From an uncultured Burkholderiales bacterium (GTDB lineage Bacteria > Pseudomonadota > Gammaproteobacteria > Burkholderiales > Burkholderiaceae_C): a DNA stretch of 36,339 bases. This document shows, one piece after another, positions 7,808 to 16,382 of the stretch. The stretch's first letter is position 1. Every line of letters begins with the position of its first letter. The translations under genes and the position numbers were made by a program. Under the pieces are notes generated by a model that was not told where the DNA came from, did no database searches, and worked only from the letters and a program-made list of their open reading frames with translations. Location: positions 1 through 36,339 of the forward strand of contig CAIZSE010000139.1 in the NCBI GenBank assembly GCA_903935585.1. The letters are read 5' to 3'.

Positions 7808-7899
7808 GCCCCGGTGGTGAAATCGGTAGACACACCGGACTTAAAATCCGTTGCTTCCTGAAAAGGGGCGTGCCGGTTCGATTCCGGCTCGGGGCACCA
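7808..7899 (+). tRNA. tRNA-Leu(UAA)
   Basis: This is a 92-nt class II tRNA with a long variable arm. Acceptor GCCCCGG (7808-7814) pairs with TCGGGGC (7889-7895, one G-T pair), followed by A and an encoded CCA (7897-7899). The D arm contains GGTGGTGAAATCGGTAGACAC. The anticodon loop CTTAAAA gives TAA. The variable arm is GCTTCCTGAAAAGGGGCGT, and the T arm GCCGG-TTCGATT-CCGGC. The top pair of the anticodon stem (C with T) looks mismatched. The next coding start lies only 20 nt after the CCA. Confidence 0.96.
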
Positions 7900-7918
7900 T
7901 CGTTACCAAAACAGCATC

Positions 7919-8548
7919 ATGAAAAACGACAATGCAACGCTTGAAATTCATGTGCATGGTGATGTGCCGATCAAGCCAGGCACTGACATCAAGGCCATTC
8001 AGGAAGCACTCAAGCCGCTATGGCATTACGCTGGCGCTCGCACGCTGAGTGAGGGTTCGACCAGCCTATATGAGGAAGAGCCAGGTATTCGTTTTGACGC
8101 AAGTCTGCACCGGCTTCAAATGTGCTGGACAGTTCGTGGGGACGATGATTTCCGGATGGTCATGGACGAGATGTGCATGAACCTCAATGAGTTGTCGGTC
8201 GCAGGCGCTCAAATCGAAGTTACTTTTTACGACACTGAGTTTGACGATGAAGATGAAGCCAGCGGCGCTGAATCGCGAGATGATTTTGTGATGCTCTTTG
8301 TCGGTCCTGACCCTGGCGCGATCATGCAAGCCCAGCGTGACTTGCTGATCCATGATGTGGTGAACATGATGGAGCGCCATTTTGATGGCTCCGAGTTGTC
8401 CGGCGTTGTGGCAGAGATCGACAAATTGTTCAGTCAGCGTTTTGACAGCTTGGTCAGCTCGCTTGAGTTGGGCAAGCCCCCACGGGGTTCGGGTGGCAAC
8501 AGCAGCGGCCATGGCGGTGGCGGTCGCCGACCACGCCATCTCCACTGA
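7919..8548 (+). CDS. Conserved acidic protein, unknown function (possibly DUF6806-type)
   Basis: This 209-aa soluble protein opens with LEIHVHGDVPIKPGTDIKAI. It then has WHYAGARTLSEG, EEEPGIRFD, CWTVRGDDDFRMVMDEMCMN, an acidic run near EFDDEDEASG, and the conserved-looking DDFVMLFVGPDPGAIMQAQR. It ends in a Gly/Ser/His/Arg-rich tail. There is no signal peptide or membrane helix. I associate this layout with an uncharacterised Burkholderiales family, tentatively DUF6806, but cannot confirm it. There is no clear Shine-Dalgarno: the 20 nt between the tRNA-Leu CCA and ATG read as an A/C-rich leader, so it may share a transcript with the tRNA. The MFS gene follows after 11 bp. Confidence 0.85.
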   Translation: MKNDNATLEIHVHGDVPIKPGTDIKAIQEALKPLWHYAGARTLSEGSTSLYEEEPGIRFDASLHRLQMCWTVRGDDDFRMVMDEMCMNLNELSVAGAQIEVTFYDTEFDDEDEASGAESRDDFVMLFVGPDPGAIMQAQRDLLIHDVVNMMERHFDGSELSGVVAEIDKLFSQRFDSLVSSLELGKPPRGSGGNSSGHGGGGRRPRHLH

Positions 8549-8559
8549 AATTTACGGCC

Positions 8560-9879
8560 ATGTCCGCCATGTTTTCGCGTGAGGCCCTTAACCCTGGTGT
8601 TCGCTGGCGCGAGGTTTTTGGCTGGGCCATGTACGACTTTGCCAATTCGGGCTACACCACGGTGGTCATCACGGCGGTCTTTGCAGCCTATTTTGTCGGG
8701 GGGGTGGCCGATGGCGCTGCTTGGGCCACGTTGGCCTGGACCGCCGGGTTGAGCGTTTCTTATGCGATCGTCATGCTCACCATGCCCGGTTTGGGTGCCT
8801 GGGCCGATCGCACAGCCGGTAAAAAAAGATTGTTGATGCTTGTCACGGTTGCTTGTGTGTTGAGCACGGCGGCCTTGGCATGGGTCGGGCCGGGGCAGGT
8901 GGCCCTTGGGTTGCTGCTCTTGGTGGTCTCCAACACCTTTTTCTCTTACGGCGAGTCTTTGACCGCTTCGTTTTTACCCGAACTCGCCAAACCCCATGCC
9001 ATGGGGCGCGTCAGTGGCTGGGGTTGGGCCATGGGCTACGTTGGCGGCATGCTGACCCTCGGTGCTTGCCTGGCTTATGTGCTGGCGGCTCAAGCCCGCG
9101 GCGAAACGGGCAGCCAATTTGTGCCAGTGACCATGGTGATCACCGCCCTGGTTTACGGCGCTGCGGCGTGCGTCACTTTTTTCCTGATGCGAGAGCACGC
9201 TGTGCCTCAGCCCAACGCGCCTGTGCTTGGCATGCTGCAAAGTTTGCGAGGCCTTAAACAAACATTCCGCGATGCCCGTCCTTATCAGGACTTCACGCGC
9301 TTGATGGCTTGCGCCGTGGCTTACCAGGGCGGGGTGGCAGTGGCAATTTCTTTGGCGGCCATTTACGCCGAGCAAGTCATCGGGTTTCAACCGCAAGAAA
9401 CCATGGTCTTGATCTTTGTCCTGAACTTGGCCGCTTTTGTGGGGGCGTTTGTCTTTGGCTACGCGCAAGACAAGATCGGTCACAAGCTGGCTTTGTCCTT
9501 GACCTTGCTGGGTTGGATCCTGACCTGCGTGATCGCTGCTTTGTCCAGCACCAAAGAGGTGTTCTGGTGGGCTGCTGCCATCGCCGGGGTCTGCATGGGC
9601 TCCAGCCAGTCGTCGGGGCGTGCCATGGCCGGCCTGATGATCCCGTCCGCACGCCTTGGCGAGTTCTTCGGCCTGTGGACTTTTGCCATTCGGCTGGCCA
9701 GCATTCTGGGGCCTTTGAGCTATGGCCTGATCACCTGGCTCAGCGGCGGCAATCAGCGAATCGCCATAGGCTCGACCTCGCTGTTGTTCGTCCTGGGTCT
9801 GGTTTTGCTCATGCCTGTCAACGTGGAGCGTGGGCGCCGTATGGCGCAGGGACCGGTTCAAGTGCGGGGTCAGGACTGA
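8560..9879 (+). CDS. UMF1/Atg22-type MFS transporter
   Basis: This 439-aa protein has about 12 transmembrane helices. The N-terminus WREVFGWAMYDFANSGYTTV is diagnostic for the UMF1 family of the major facilitator superfamily, related to yeast vacuolar amino-acid effluxer Atg22. Further markers are GAWADRTAGKKRLLML after TM2-3 and AGVCMGSSQSSGRAMAGLMI in the C-half. The substrate of bacterial members is not established; amino-acid efflux is a family-based guess. ATG 8560 is used, with a second ATG three codons in. The gene follows the acidic protein after 11 bp and probably shares its transcript. Its TGA directly abuts the convergent murI stop. Confidence 0.9.
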   Translation: MSAMFSREALNPGVRWREVFGWAMYDFANSGYTTVVITAVFAAYFVGGVADGAAWATLAWTAGLSVSYAIVMLTMPGLGAWADRTAGKKRLLMLVTVACVLSTAALAWVGPGQVALGLLLLVVSNTFFSYGESLTASFLPELAKPHAMGRVSGWGWAMGYVGGMLTLGACLAYVLAAQARGETGSQFVPVTMVITALVYGAAACVTFFLMREHAVPQPNAPVLGMLQSLRGLKQTFRDARPYQDFTRLMACAVAYQGGVAVAISLAAIYAEQVIGFQPQETMVLIFVLNLAAFVGAFVFGYAQDKIGHKLALSLTLLGWILTCVIAALSSTKEVFWWAAAIAGVCMGSSQSSGRAMAGLMIPSARLGEFFGLWTFAIRLASILGPLSYGLITWLSGGNQRIAIGSTSLLFVLGLVLLMPVNVERGRRMAQGPVQVRGQD

Positions 9880-10731
9880 TCAAACGTGGGGGTCTGCACG
9901 GTGGCAATTTGATTGCGGCAGACCCAGCCAACGGGTCGCTGCCGCTTGCAGGCCGATCAAATCACCGTTGCTCAGCAAGCTGATGCGTGCCGAAAGCGCT
10001 CGGGGCCCGGGGCCCTCGCGCAACAGCGATGCGGCTTCGAGCAATCGCCGGGTTTGCCGTGCCACGGGCTCTCCGGTAGACACCAGATGAATTTTCGAGC
10101 CAAGCACATGCTGCAACTCGTTCTGGGCAAATACATAGTGCGTGCAACCCAGTACCAAGGTGTCGATTTGGCCAGGGCCTTGCCCGAATTGACCCATTTC
10201 GCCGGTGTAACTTTCCAGCAGTTGGGTGATGCGTTGTGAAGCCTGGTTTCCAGATGCCGTATCGGTCGATTGCTCAATCGCCAGCGCCAGCCCCTTGCAG
10301 GCTTGCACTGTGAAGCGGGCATGACCTTGCAGGCTTGTCAATAAGCGGTGGAATTTATCACTGCCCAGCGTGCCGCGAGTCCCGATCACGCCGATGTGCC
10401 CGGTCTGGCTTATCTTCAAGGCAGGTTTCAAGGCCGGCTCGACCCCAACAATGATCAGATGGGGATGCTGCTGCCGAAGCGCATGGATGGCTGCTGCCGT
10501 GGCTGTGTTGCAGGCCACGACCAAAGCCTTGATGTGGTGTTGGCGGATCAGGTGGTCGGCGATGGCTAAGCTGCGTTGGCGCACAAACAAATCGGATTTT
10601 TCACCATAAGGCGCATGCCCGCTATCGGCCCAATAGACGAAGTGTTCAGCGGGCAGAGCCAATTGCAGCGACTGCAAGACACTCAGGCCGCCGATGCCGC
10701 TGTCAAAAACGCCGATCGGGGATTCGATCAT
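9880..10731 (-). CDS. murI: Glutamate racemase MurI
   Basis: The 283-aa enzyme makes D-glutamate for peptidoglycan. The two catalytic cysteines are visible in VVACNTATAA (Cys74) and LVLGCTHY (Cys196). The N-terminal GVFDSGIGGLSVL (Asp10, Ser11) and YWADSGHAPYGEKS complete the family signature. The length is normal. It is the last gene of a minus-strand run UPF0114-fumarase-murI, starting 54 bp after the fumarase stop. Its stop (9880-9882) is directly adjacent to the stop of the opposite-strand MFS gene (9877-9879), with no terminator between them. Confidence 0.97.
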   Translation of the reverse strand: MIESPIGVFDSGIGGLSVLQSLQLALPAEHFVYWADSGHAPYGEKSDLFVRQRSLAIADHLIRQHHIKALVVACNTATAAAIHALRQQHPHLIIVGVEPALKPALKISQTGHIGVIGTRGTLGSDKFHRLLTSLQGHARFTVQACKGLALAIEQSTDTASGNQASQRITQLLESYTGEMGQFGQGPGQIDTLVLGCTHYVFAQNELQHVLGSKIHLVSTGEPVARQTRRLLEAASLLREGPGPRALSARISLLSNGDLIGLQAAATRWLGLPQSNCHRADPHV

Positions 10732-10785
10732 GAGTCGGTCATGAGTCTGTTTTCGGCGGGGTCACTGGCCACCACCGACACTCAT

Positions 10786-12339
10786 TCAGGCTGCGGTCAC
10801 GCCAATGCCTTTGAACTCGCCCGTGGCGATGCGCTTTTGCCATTCGGCTGGGCCCGTAATGTGCGCGCTGGTACCGCCCGAGTCCACGGCCACCGTGACA
10901 GGCATGTCGACCACGTCAAATTCATAGATGGCTTCCATGCCCATGTCGGCAAAGCCCACCACTTTGGCGTGCTTGATGGCCTTGGACACCAAATAAGCTG
11001 CGCCGCCCACAGCCATCAGATAAGCAGATTTGTGTTTTTTGATGGCTTCGATGGCGACCGGGCCGCGCTCGGCCTTGCCGATCATGGCGATCAGGCCCGT
11101 CTGGGCCAGCATCATTTCGGTGAAACCGTCCATGCGGGTGGCCGTGGTGGGGCCTGCAGGGCCCACCGCTTCGTCGCCCACGGGGTCCACCGGGCCGACG
11201 TAGTAAATCACGCGGTTCTTGAAGTCAACCGGAAGAGGCTCGCCCTTGGCCAACATGTCTTGTATGCGTTTGTGCGCGGCATCGCGGCCGGTCAGCATCT
11301 TGCCCTTGAGCAGCAAGGTCTGGCCGGGCTTCCAACTGGCCACCTCGGCGGGCGTCAGTGCGTTCAGGTCGACGCGCTTGCTTTTTTCAGTGTCGGGCGC
11401 CCAGTTCACGTTGGGCCAAAGATCCAGCGATGGGGCTTCCAGGTAGGTCGGGCCGGAGCCGTCGAGCACAAAGTGGGCGTGGCGGGTGGCCGCGCAGTTG
11501 GGGATCATGGCCACGGGCTTGGAAGCGGCGTGGGTGGGGTACATCTTGATCTTGACGTCCAGCACGGTGGTCAGGCCACCCAGACCCTGGGCGCCAATGC
11601 CCAGCGCATTGACCTTGTGATAAAGCTCCAGACGCATTTCTTCAACTTGGTCGAGCTTCTCGCCTTTGCTGGATTTTTCGAGCAACTGGTACATGTCCAG
11701 GTCGTCCATCAGGCTTTCCTTGGCCATGAGCACAGCTTTTTCTGCGGTGCCGCCAATGCCGATGCCCAGCATGCCGGGTGGGCACCAGCCGGCGCCCATG
11801 GTGGGCACGGTTTTCAATACCCAGTCCACGATGCTGTCACCGGGGTTGAGCATGATCATTTTGGATTTGTTTTCGCTGCCGCCGCCCTTGGCTGCCACGG
11901 TCACGTCAAGCCGGTTGCCCGGCACGATCTCGGTGAAGATCACCGCAGGCGTGTTGTCCTTGGTGTTCTTGCGGTTGAAGTGCGGGTCTGAAACGACCGA
12001 TGCACGCAGCGTGTTGTCCGGGTGGTTGTAGCCACGGCGCACGCCTTCGTTGATGGCATCGTCCAGGCTGCCCGTGAAGCCTTCCCAGCGCACGTCCATG
12101 CCCACCTTCAGAAACACGTTCACGATGCCGGTGTCCTGGCAAATCGGACGGTGGCCGGTGGCGCTCATCTTGCTGTTGGTCAAAATTTGCGCGATCGCGT
12201 CCTTGGCGGCAGGGCTTTGCTCACGCTCGTAAGCTTTGGCGAGGTGTGCGATGTAGTCAGCCGGGTGGTAGTAGCTGATGTATTGGAGCGCGGCGGCGAC
12301 GGATTCGATCAGGTCGGCTTGTTGGATGACGGTGGTCAT
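10786..12339 (-). CDS. Class I (iron-sulfur) fumarate hydratase
   Basis: This 517-aa enzyme interconverts fumarate and L-malate. Three cysteines expected to ligate the [4Fe-4S] cluster are seen: Cys67 in RPICQDTG, Cys186 in GAGWCPPG and Cys282 in PNCAATRH. The N-terminal alpha domain runs to about residue 320, and the C-terminal beta domain contains YYVGPVDP, GPTTATRMDGF and KAERGP. The class is oxygen-sensitive and heat-labile (FumA/FumB type). It lies 40 bp downstream of the UPF0114 gene and 54 bp upstream of murI, all on the minus strand. No strong Shine-Dalgarno is seen before ATG 12339. Confidence 0.96.
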   Translation of the reverse strand: MTTVIQQADLIESVAAALQYISYYHPADYIAHLAKAYEREQSPAAKDAIAQILTNSKMSATGHRPICQDTGIVNVFLKVGMDVRWEGFTGSLDDAINEGVRRGYNHPDNTLRASVVSDPHFNRKNTKDNTPAVIFTEIVPGNRLDVTVAAKGGGSENKSKMIMLNPGDSIVDWVLKTVPTMGAGWCPPGMLGIGIGGTAEKAVLMAKESLMDDLDMYQLLEKSSKGEKLDQVEEMRLELYHKVNALGIGAQGLGGLTTVLDVKIKMYPTHAASKPVAMIPNCAATRHAHFVLDGSGPTYLEAPSLDLWPNVNWAPDTEKSKRVDLNALTPAEVASWKPGQTLLLKGKMLTGRDAAHKRIQDMLAKGEPLPVDFKNRVIYYVGPVDPVGDEAVGPAGPTTATRMDGFTEMMLAQTGLIAMIGKAERGPVAIEAIKKHKSAYLMAVGGAAYLVSKAIKHAKVVGFADMGMEAIYEFDVVDMPVTVAVDSGGTSAHITGPAEWQKRIATGEFKGIGVTAA

Positions 12340-12379
12340 GGTGAGTGGGTCCGGTGGGTGGTCGTCGAATGGGGTGTGA

Positions 12380-12982
12380 TCAGTGGCCGGATTTGTCGTG
12401 GTGCGACATCAGCCGGTCTGCGTAGGCAATGGCGATCGCGCTGAGCAAGAAAGCCATGTGAATGATGGTTTGCCACATCAGCACTTTTTCGTCGTAGTTG
12501 GCGGCATTGATAAAGGTCTTGAGCAAGTGGATCGAGCTGATGCCGATGATGGCCGTGCCCAGCTTGACCTTGAGCACCGAGGCGTTCACATGGTCGAGCC
12601 ATTCGGGCTGGTCAGGGTGGTCCTCCAGATTCAGGCGTGACACAAAGGTTTCGTAGCCCCCCACGATCACCATGATCAGCAAGTTCGAGATCATGACCAC
12701 ATCAATCAAGGCCAGCACAACCAGCATGATCACGGTTTCATTGAGAGCCGTGATGGGGGCGTCAGTTTTGTAACCAATGCCATTGATCAGCGCTTGCAGG
12801 GCCGTCTGGCTGCCGAAAGCGGCTTCGAGCAAATGCACCAGCTCGACCCAAAAATGGAAGACGTAAACAGCTTGAGCGGCGATCAGTCCCAGATACAGAG
12901 GCAACTGCAACCAGCGACTGGCGAAGATGAAGTTGTTCAAGGGGCGCAGTGAATTTTTTCTGGGCGGTGTTGGTTTGGACAT
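12380..12982 (-). CDS. UPF0114 family membrane protein (YqhA-like)
   Basis: This 200-aa protein has about four helices. The start at ATG 12982 is preceded by AGGAA at 5 nt; an ATG 12 codons upstream lacks this. Family hallmarks are an N-terminal basic segment then [39 protein letters not shown], and [21 protein letters not shown]. coli YqhA belongs here, and its function is unsettled. It is the promoter-proximal gene of the UPF0114-fumarase-murI run and diverges from acsA. The C-terminus is histidine/lysine rich (SHHDKSGH). Confidence 0.93.
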   Translation of the reverse strand: MSKPTPPRKNSLRPLNNFIFASRWLQLPLYLGLIAAQAVYVFHFWVELVHLLEAAFGSQTALQALINGIGYKTDAPITALNETVIMLVVLALIDVVMISNLLIMVIVGGYETFVSRLNLEDHPDQPEWLDHVNASVLKVKLGTAIIGISSIHLLKTFINAANYDEKVLMWQTIIHMAFLLSAIAIAYADRLMSHHDKSGH

Positions 12983-13075
12983 CGGGTTCCTGTGTGGGAA
13001 GTTCGTGACTGCGGGCAAACACTGATTTTAGGCGTTTCAGAGGGATTCGAATCGTCCGGGTTGTGCAAGTCTGCT

Positions 13076-13097
13076 GTCAGTCAGTGGTCAGTCAGTG
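13076..13097 (+). repeat. Perfect 11-bp tandem duplication upstream of acsA
   Basis: GTCAGTCAGTG occurs twice head to tail (13076-13086 and 13087-13097) in the 184-bp spacer between divergent UPF0114 and acsA genes, 69 bp before the acsA start. Each copy also contains an internal GTCA/GTCA repeat. It may be slippage or a doubled protein-binding site. Confidence 0.8.
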
Positions 13098-13166
13098 CTT
13101 TGTAAGAGCCAAAGCCGACATTTGGTACAGTTTCAAAAAAGCCATGTCATTGAGGAGACAAATCTA

Positions 13167-15128
13167 ATGAGTTCCAACCTTTACCAACCCAGCGCAGACT
13201 TCGTTAAAAACGCCCACATCTCGGGCATGCCTGCCTATGAGGCGCTGTGCAAAGAAGCCGAAACCGATTACCAAGGCTATTGGGGTCGTTTGGCCAAAGA
13301 GATGATCACCTGGAAAACACCCTTCACCCGGGTGCTTGACGAGTCGAATGCGCCTTTTTTCAAGTGGTTCGAAGACGGCACGTTGAACGCTTCGTACAAC
13401 TGCCTGGACCGCAATGTTGAAAAAGGCCTTGGCGACAAGACCGCCATCATTTTTGAAGCCGACGGTGGCGAAGTCACCAAGGTCACTTACAGCCAGTTGC
13501 TGGCCAAGACCTGTCAGTACGCCAACGCCCTGAAGAGCCTGGGCATCCGCAAAGGTGACCGCGTGGTCATCTACATCTCCATGTCCATTGACGGCGTGGC
13601 CGCCATGCAAGCCTGCGCCCGCATCGGCGCGACCCACTCGGTGGTGTTCGGCGGCTTTTCGGCCCAGTCGTTGCGTGACCGCATCGAAGACACAGGTGCT
13701 GTGGCTGTGATCACCGCCGACCACCAGGTGCGCGGTGGCAAGCAGTTGCCCCTCAAATCCATCGTGGACGATGCCTTGGCCTTGGGTGGCTGCGGTGCCA
13801 TCAAAAATGTACTGGTCGTCAAGCGCTCGGGTTCCGAGATCGCCATGACGGCTGGCCGTGATTTGTGGCTGGCCGATCTGGCCAACCAGCAAGCCACCAC
13901 CTGCGAGCCCGAATGGGTGGGCGCTGAGCACCCCTTGTTTTTGCTTTACACATCGGGCTCGACCGGCAAGCCCAAAGGTGTTCAACACAGCACTGGCGGC
14001 TACCTGCTGCATGCCGCATTGACCACCAAGTGGACTTTTGACCTGAAGGCGGATGACGTGTTTTGGTGCACCGCCGATATCGGTTGGGTCACGGGTCACA
14101 CCTACATCACCTATGGGCCGTTGGCCTTGGGCGGTACCGAAATCGTGTTTGAGGGCGTGCCCACTTTCCCCGATGCAGGCCGCTTCTGGAAGATGATCCA
14201 GGACCACAAAGTCTCGATCTTCTACACCGCGCCAACCGCCATCCGTTCGCTCATCAAGGCTGCTGAAGCCAACGATGCCGTGCACCCCAAAAGCTACAAC
14301 CTGTCGAGCCTGCGCCTGCTGGGTTCGGTCGGCGAGCCAATCAACCCTGCAGCCTGGGAGTGGTACCACCAGCATGTGGGTGGCAGCCGCTGCCCGATCG
14401 TGGACACTTTCTGGCAGACCGAAACCGGTGGTCACATGATCACCCCCTTGCCAGGCGCAACCCCCATGGTGCCGGGCTCCTGCACCTTGCCATTCCCCGG
14501 CATCGAGGCCGCCATCGTGGACGAAACCGGCAAGGACATGCCCAACGGCCAAGGCGGCATTCTGGTCGTCAAGCGCCCATGGCCTGCCATGATCCGCAAC
14601 ATCTGGGGTGACCCCGAGCGCTTCAAGAAAAGCTATTACCCCGACGACTTCAAAGGCAAGTACTACCTGGCGGGCGATGGTGCGATCCGCGACGAAAAAA
14701 CCGGCTACTTCACCATCACCGGGCGCATCGACGATGTGCTGAACGTGTCGGGCCACCGCATGGGCACGATGGAAATCGAATCTGCCCTGGTCTCTTGCAC
14801 GGAACTGGTGGCCGAAGCCGCCGTGGTGGGACGCCCCGACGACACCACGGGCGAGGCCATCTGCGCCTTCGTTGTGCTCAAGCGTTCGTTGCCCAACAGC
14901 GAAGAAGGCAAGGCGATTGCTAAGCAGTTGCGTGACCACATCGCCAAGGAAATCGGCCCGATCGCCAAGCCCAAAGACATCCGTTTCGGCGACAACCTGC
15001 CCAAGACCCGTTCCGGCAAAATCATGCGCCGCCTGTTGCGTTCACTGGCCAAAGGTGAAGAGATCACGCAGGACATCTCTACCCTGGAAAACCCGGCCAT
15101 CCTCGGTCAGCTGGGCCAGGCTTACTGA
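13167..15128 (+). CDS. acsA: Acetyl-CoA synthetase (AMP-forming)
   Basis: This 653-aa enzyme activates acetate to acetyl-CoA via acetyl-AMP. ATG 13167 follows GAGGAGA (13152-13158). Visible motifs are the P-loop-like [20 protein letters not shown], the acetate-pocket and adenine motif [18 protein letters not shown], the hinge region [20 protein letters not shown], and the C-terminal [13 protein letters not shown]. In that last motif Lys618 is the catalytic lysine regulated by acetylation in homologues. The length matches Acs exactly. It diverges from the fumarase operon. The convergent Bug receptor gene lies 132 bp downstream across a long perfect hairpin. Confidence 0.97.
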   Translation: MSSNLYQPSADFVKNAHISGMPAYEALCKEAETDYQGYWGRLAKEMITWKTPFTRVLDESNAPFFKWFEDGTLNASYNCLDRNVEKGLGDKTAIIFEADGGEVTKVTYSQLLAKTCQYANALKSLGIRKGDRVVIYISMSIDGVAAMQACARIGATHSVVFGGFSAQSLRDRIEDTGAVAVITADHQVRGGKQLPLKSIVDDALALGGCGAIKNVLVVKRSGSEIAMTAGRDLWLADLANQQATTCEPEWVGAEHPLFLLYTSGSTGKPKGVQHSTGGYLLHAALTTKWTFDLKADDVFWCTADIGWVTGHTYITYGPLALGGTEIVFEGVPTFPDAGRFWKMIQDHKVSIFYTAPTAIRSLIKAAEANDAVHPKSYNLSSLRLLGSVGEPINPAAWEWYHQHVGGSRCPIVDTFWQTETGGHMITPLPGATPMVPGSCTLPFPGIEAAIVDETGKDMPNGQGGILVVKRPWPAMIRNIWGDPERFKKSYYPDDFKGKYYLAGDGAIRDEKTGYFTITGRIDDVLNVSGHRMGTMEIESALVSCTELVAEAAVVGRPDDTTGEAICAFVVLKRSLPNSEEGKAIAKQLRDHIAKEIGPIAKPKDIRFGDNLPKTRSGKIMRRLLRSLAKGEEITQDISTLENPAILGQLGQAY

Positions 15129-15160
15129 TCTGGCGCGGGCCTTGCCCGTTGGCCTTTCAG

Positions 15161-15196
15161 CAACAACAACGGCAGCCTCGGCTGCCGTTGTTGTTG
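15161..15196. terminator. Perfect 16-bp hairpin between convergent acsA and Bug receptor genes
   Basis: CAACAACAACGGCAGC (15161-15176) and its exact complement (15181-15196) enclose the loop CTCG. It lies 32 bp after the acsA stop and 64 bp before the stop of the convergent gene, so it can fold in both transcripts. Neither side has a clear T-run, so it may act as an mRNA 3'-end protector or Rho-assisted stop and not as an intrinsic terminator. Confidence 0.7.
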
Positions 15197-15260
15197 GGAA
15201 TGCCCAAGGACACGTTGGCAGGCTGATCCTTCAGGCACAGACCGCCAACGATGGCTGCAA

Positions 15261-16244
15261 TCAGGTCTTCATCGAAAGGCCAAGTCGTTCGATGACCGCC
15301 TTTTCCGACTGGAAGGTGTCCCGAATGAACTTGGTGTATTCCTCTGTGCCCATGTAAATCACCGACTGGTCGTATTTGTCGAAGCTGGCGAGCACAGCCG
15401 GGTCTTCCAATGTTTTCTTGAAGGCGTCGTGCAGCTTTTTGACCAAGGCCGGGTCCATGCCTTTGGGGCCACCAATGCCAAAGGGAGAGTCGGACACGGT
15501 GTCGTAGCCCAACTCGTTGAGGGTGGGGATGTTGGGCCAACGCTTGGTGCGCTTGCTGCCATAGGTGGCCAACAAGCGCAGGGTGCCTGCTTCCACTTGG
15601 GGTCCCCAGCCCGTGGCGTCGCTGTGTGACATGACGTGACCACCCAACAGTGCCTGAAGGCCGTCGGCGCTGCCTTTGAAGGGCACATGCGTCAGATCGA
15701 TCTTGGCTTTGTTGGCGAATTCGGCAAATGCCAGATGGGGCGTGGTGCCATTGCCGGTCGATCCGTAGGTGAATTTGCCCGGATTGGCCTTGGCAAAGTC
15801 GACCAGATCCTTGACGGATTTGATGGGGGAATCGGCGCGCACCACGATGCCAAAGGTGTAGCCGGTCAGGCAGGCGATGTAGGTGAAATCCTTGAGCGGA
15901 TCGAACTGCATCTTTTGCATGTGCGGCAGGCGAGCCACGCCGATCGTGACTTGCGACAGGGTGTAGCCATCGGGCTGGGCGCGAACCAGTTCGTTGGGGC
16001 CGAGCATGCCGCTGGCCCCGGGTTTGTTTTCGATGATCACTTGCCCGCCCAGCGCTTTGCTGGCGCTTTCAGCGAGTGCGCGCATCACGGCATCGCTGGA
16101 GCCACCCGCCGGCCAGGGGCAAATCAGTTTGATGGGCTTGGCCGGAAAGTTCTGGGCTTGCGCCCATGCAGGTAATGCGGTGGTGAGGGCGGCAGCAGCT
16201 GTCGCTTGAACGAAAGTGCGGCGGTTGGTGCCTAGGGGTTTCAC
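15261..16244 (-). CDS. Bug-type tripartite tricarboxylate transporter receptor (TctC family)
   Basis: This 327-aa periplasmic binding protein starts at GTG 16244 behind AAGGAGA at 5 nt; an overlapping ATG at 16248 is out of frame. The N-terminus VKPLGTNRRTFVQATAAAAL contains a twin-arginine-like RRTFVQ and an AWAQA cleavage region near residue 30. The Bug fold is shown by KLICPWPAGGSSDAVMRALA, QVIIENKPGASGMLG and TYGSTGNGTTPHL. Such receptors bind small carboxylates. No TctA/TctB membrane partners lie nearby, so it is an orphan receptor, a common situation in Burkholderiales. The ligand cannot be read from the sequence. A hairpin abuts its ribosome binding site. Confidence 0.93.
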   Translation of the reverse strand: MKPLGTNRRTFVQATAAAALTTALPAWAQAQNFPAKPIKLICPWPAGGSSDAVMRALAESASKALGGQVIIENKPGASGMLGPNELVRAQPDGYTLSQVTIGVARLPHMQKMQFDPLKDFTYIACLTGYTFGIVVRADSPIKSVKDLVDFAKANPGKFTYGSTGNGTTPHLAFAEFANKAKIDLTHVPFKGSADGLQALLGGHVMSHSDATGWGPQVEAGTLRLLATYGSKRTKRWPNIPTLNELGYDTVSDSPFGIGGPKGMDPALVKKLHDAFKKTLEDPAVLASFDKYDQSVIYMGTEEYTKFIRDTFQSEKAVIERLGLSMKT

Positions 16245-16254
16245 ACATGTCTCC

Positions 16255-16276
16255 TTTGAATGGTGTCCCATTCAAA
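16255..16276 (-). promoter_or_regulatory. Leader hairpin abutting the Bug receptor ribosome binding site
   Basis: On the minus strand TTTGAATGG pairs perfectly (9 bp) with CCATTCAAA around a 4-nt loop. The 3' arm ends in the A residues of the AAAGGAG ribosome site. A second small hairpin GGAAG-CAT-CTTCC (minus-strand reading) sits just upstream at 16278-16290. Translational control is inferred from position only. Confidence 0.5.
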
Positions 16277-16382
16277 AGGAAGATGCTTCCTAAGGCAAGA
16301 GGGCTAACCTTGGGACAACCGGGCGCAGCGTCGCTGTGGCGACTGTGGGCTCAAGTTCCCTGAGCTGCCCCTTGGCTGGTCA

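Noticed and set aside
10576..11991. 471-aa plus-strand open frame over murI and fumarase
   Set aside because: Histidine/glycine-rich shadow opposite genuine murI and fumarase, which carry full catalytic motifs.
13164..14939. 591-aa minus-strand open frame opposite acsA
   Set aside because: Shadow of acsA codon bias; no recognisable domain and no ribosome site.
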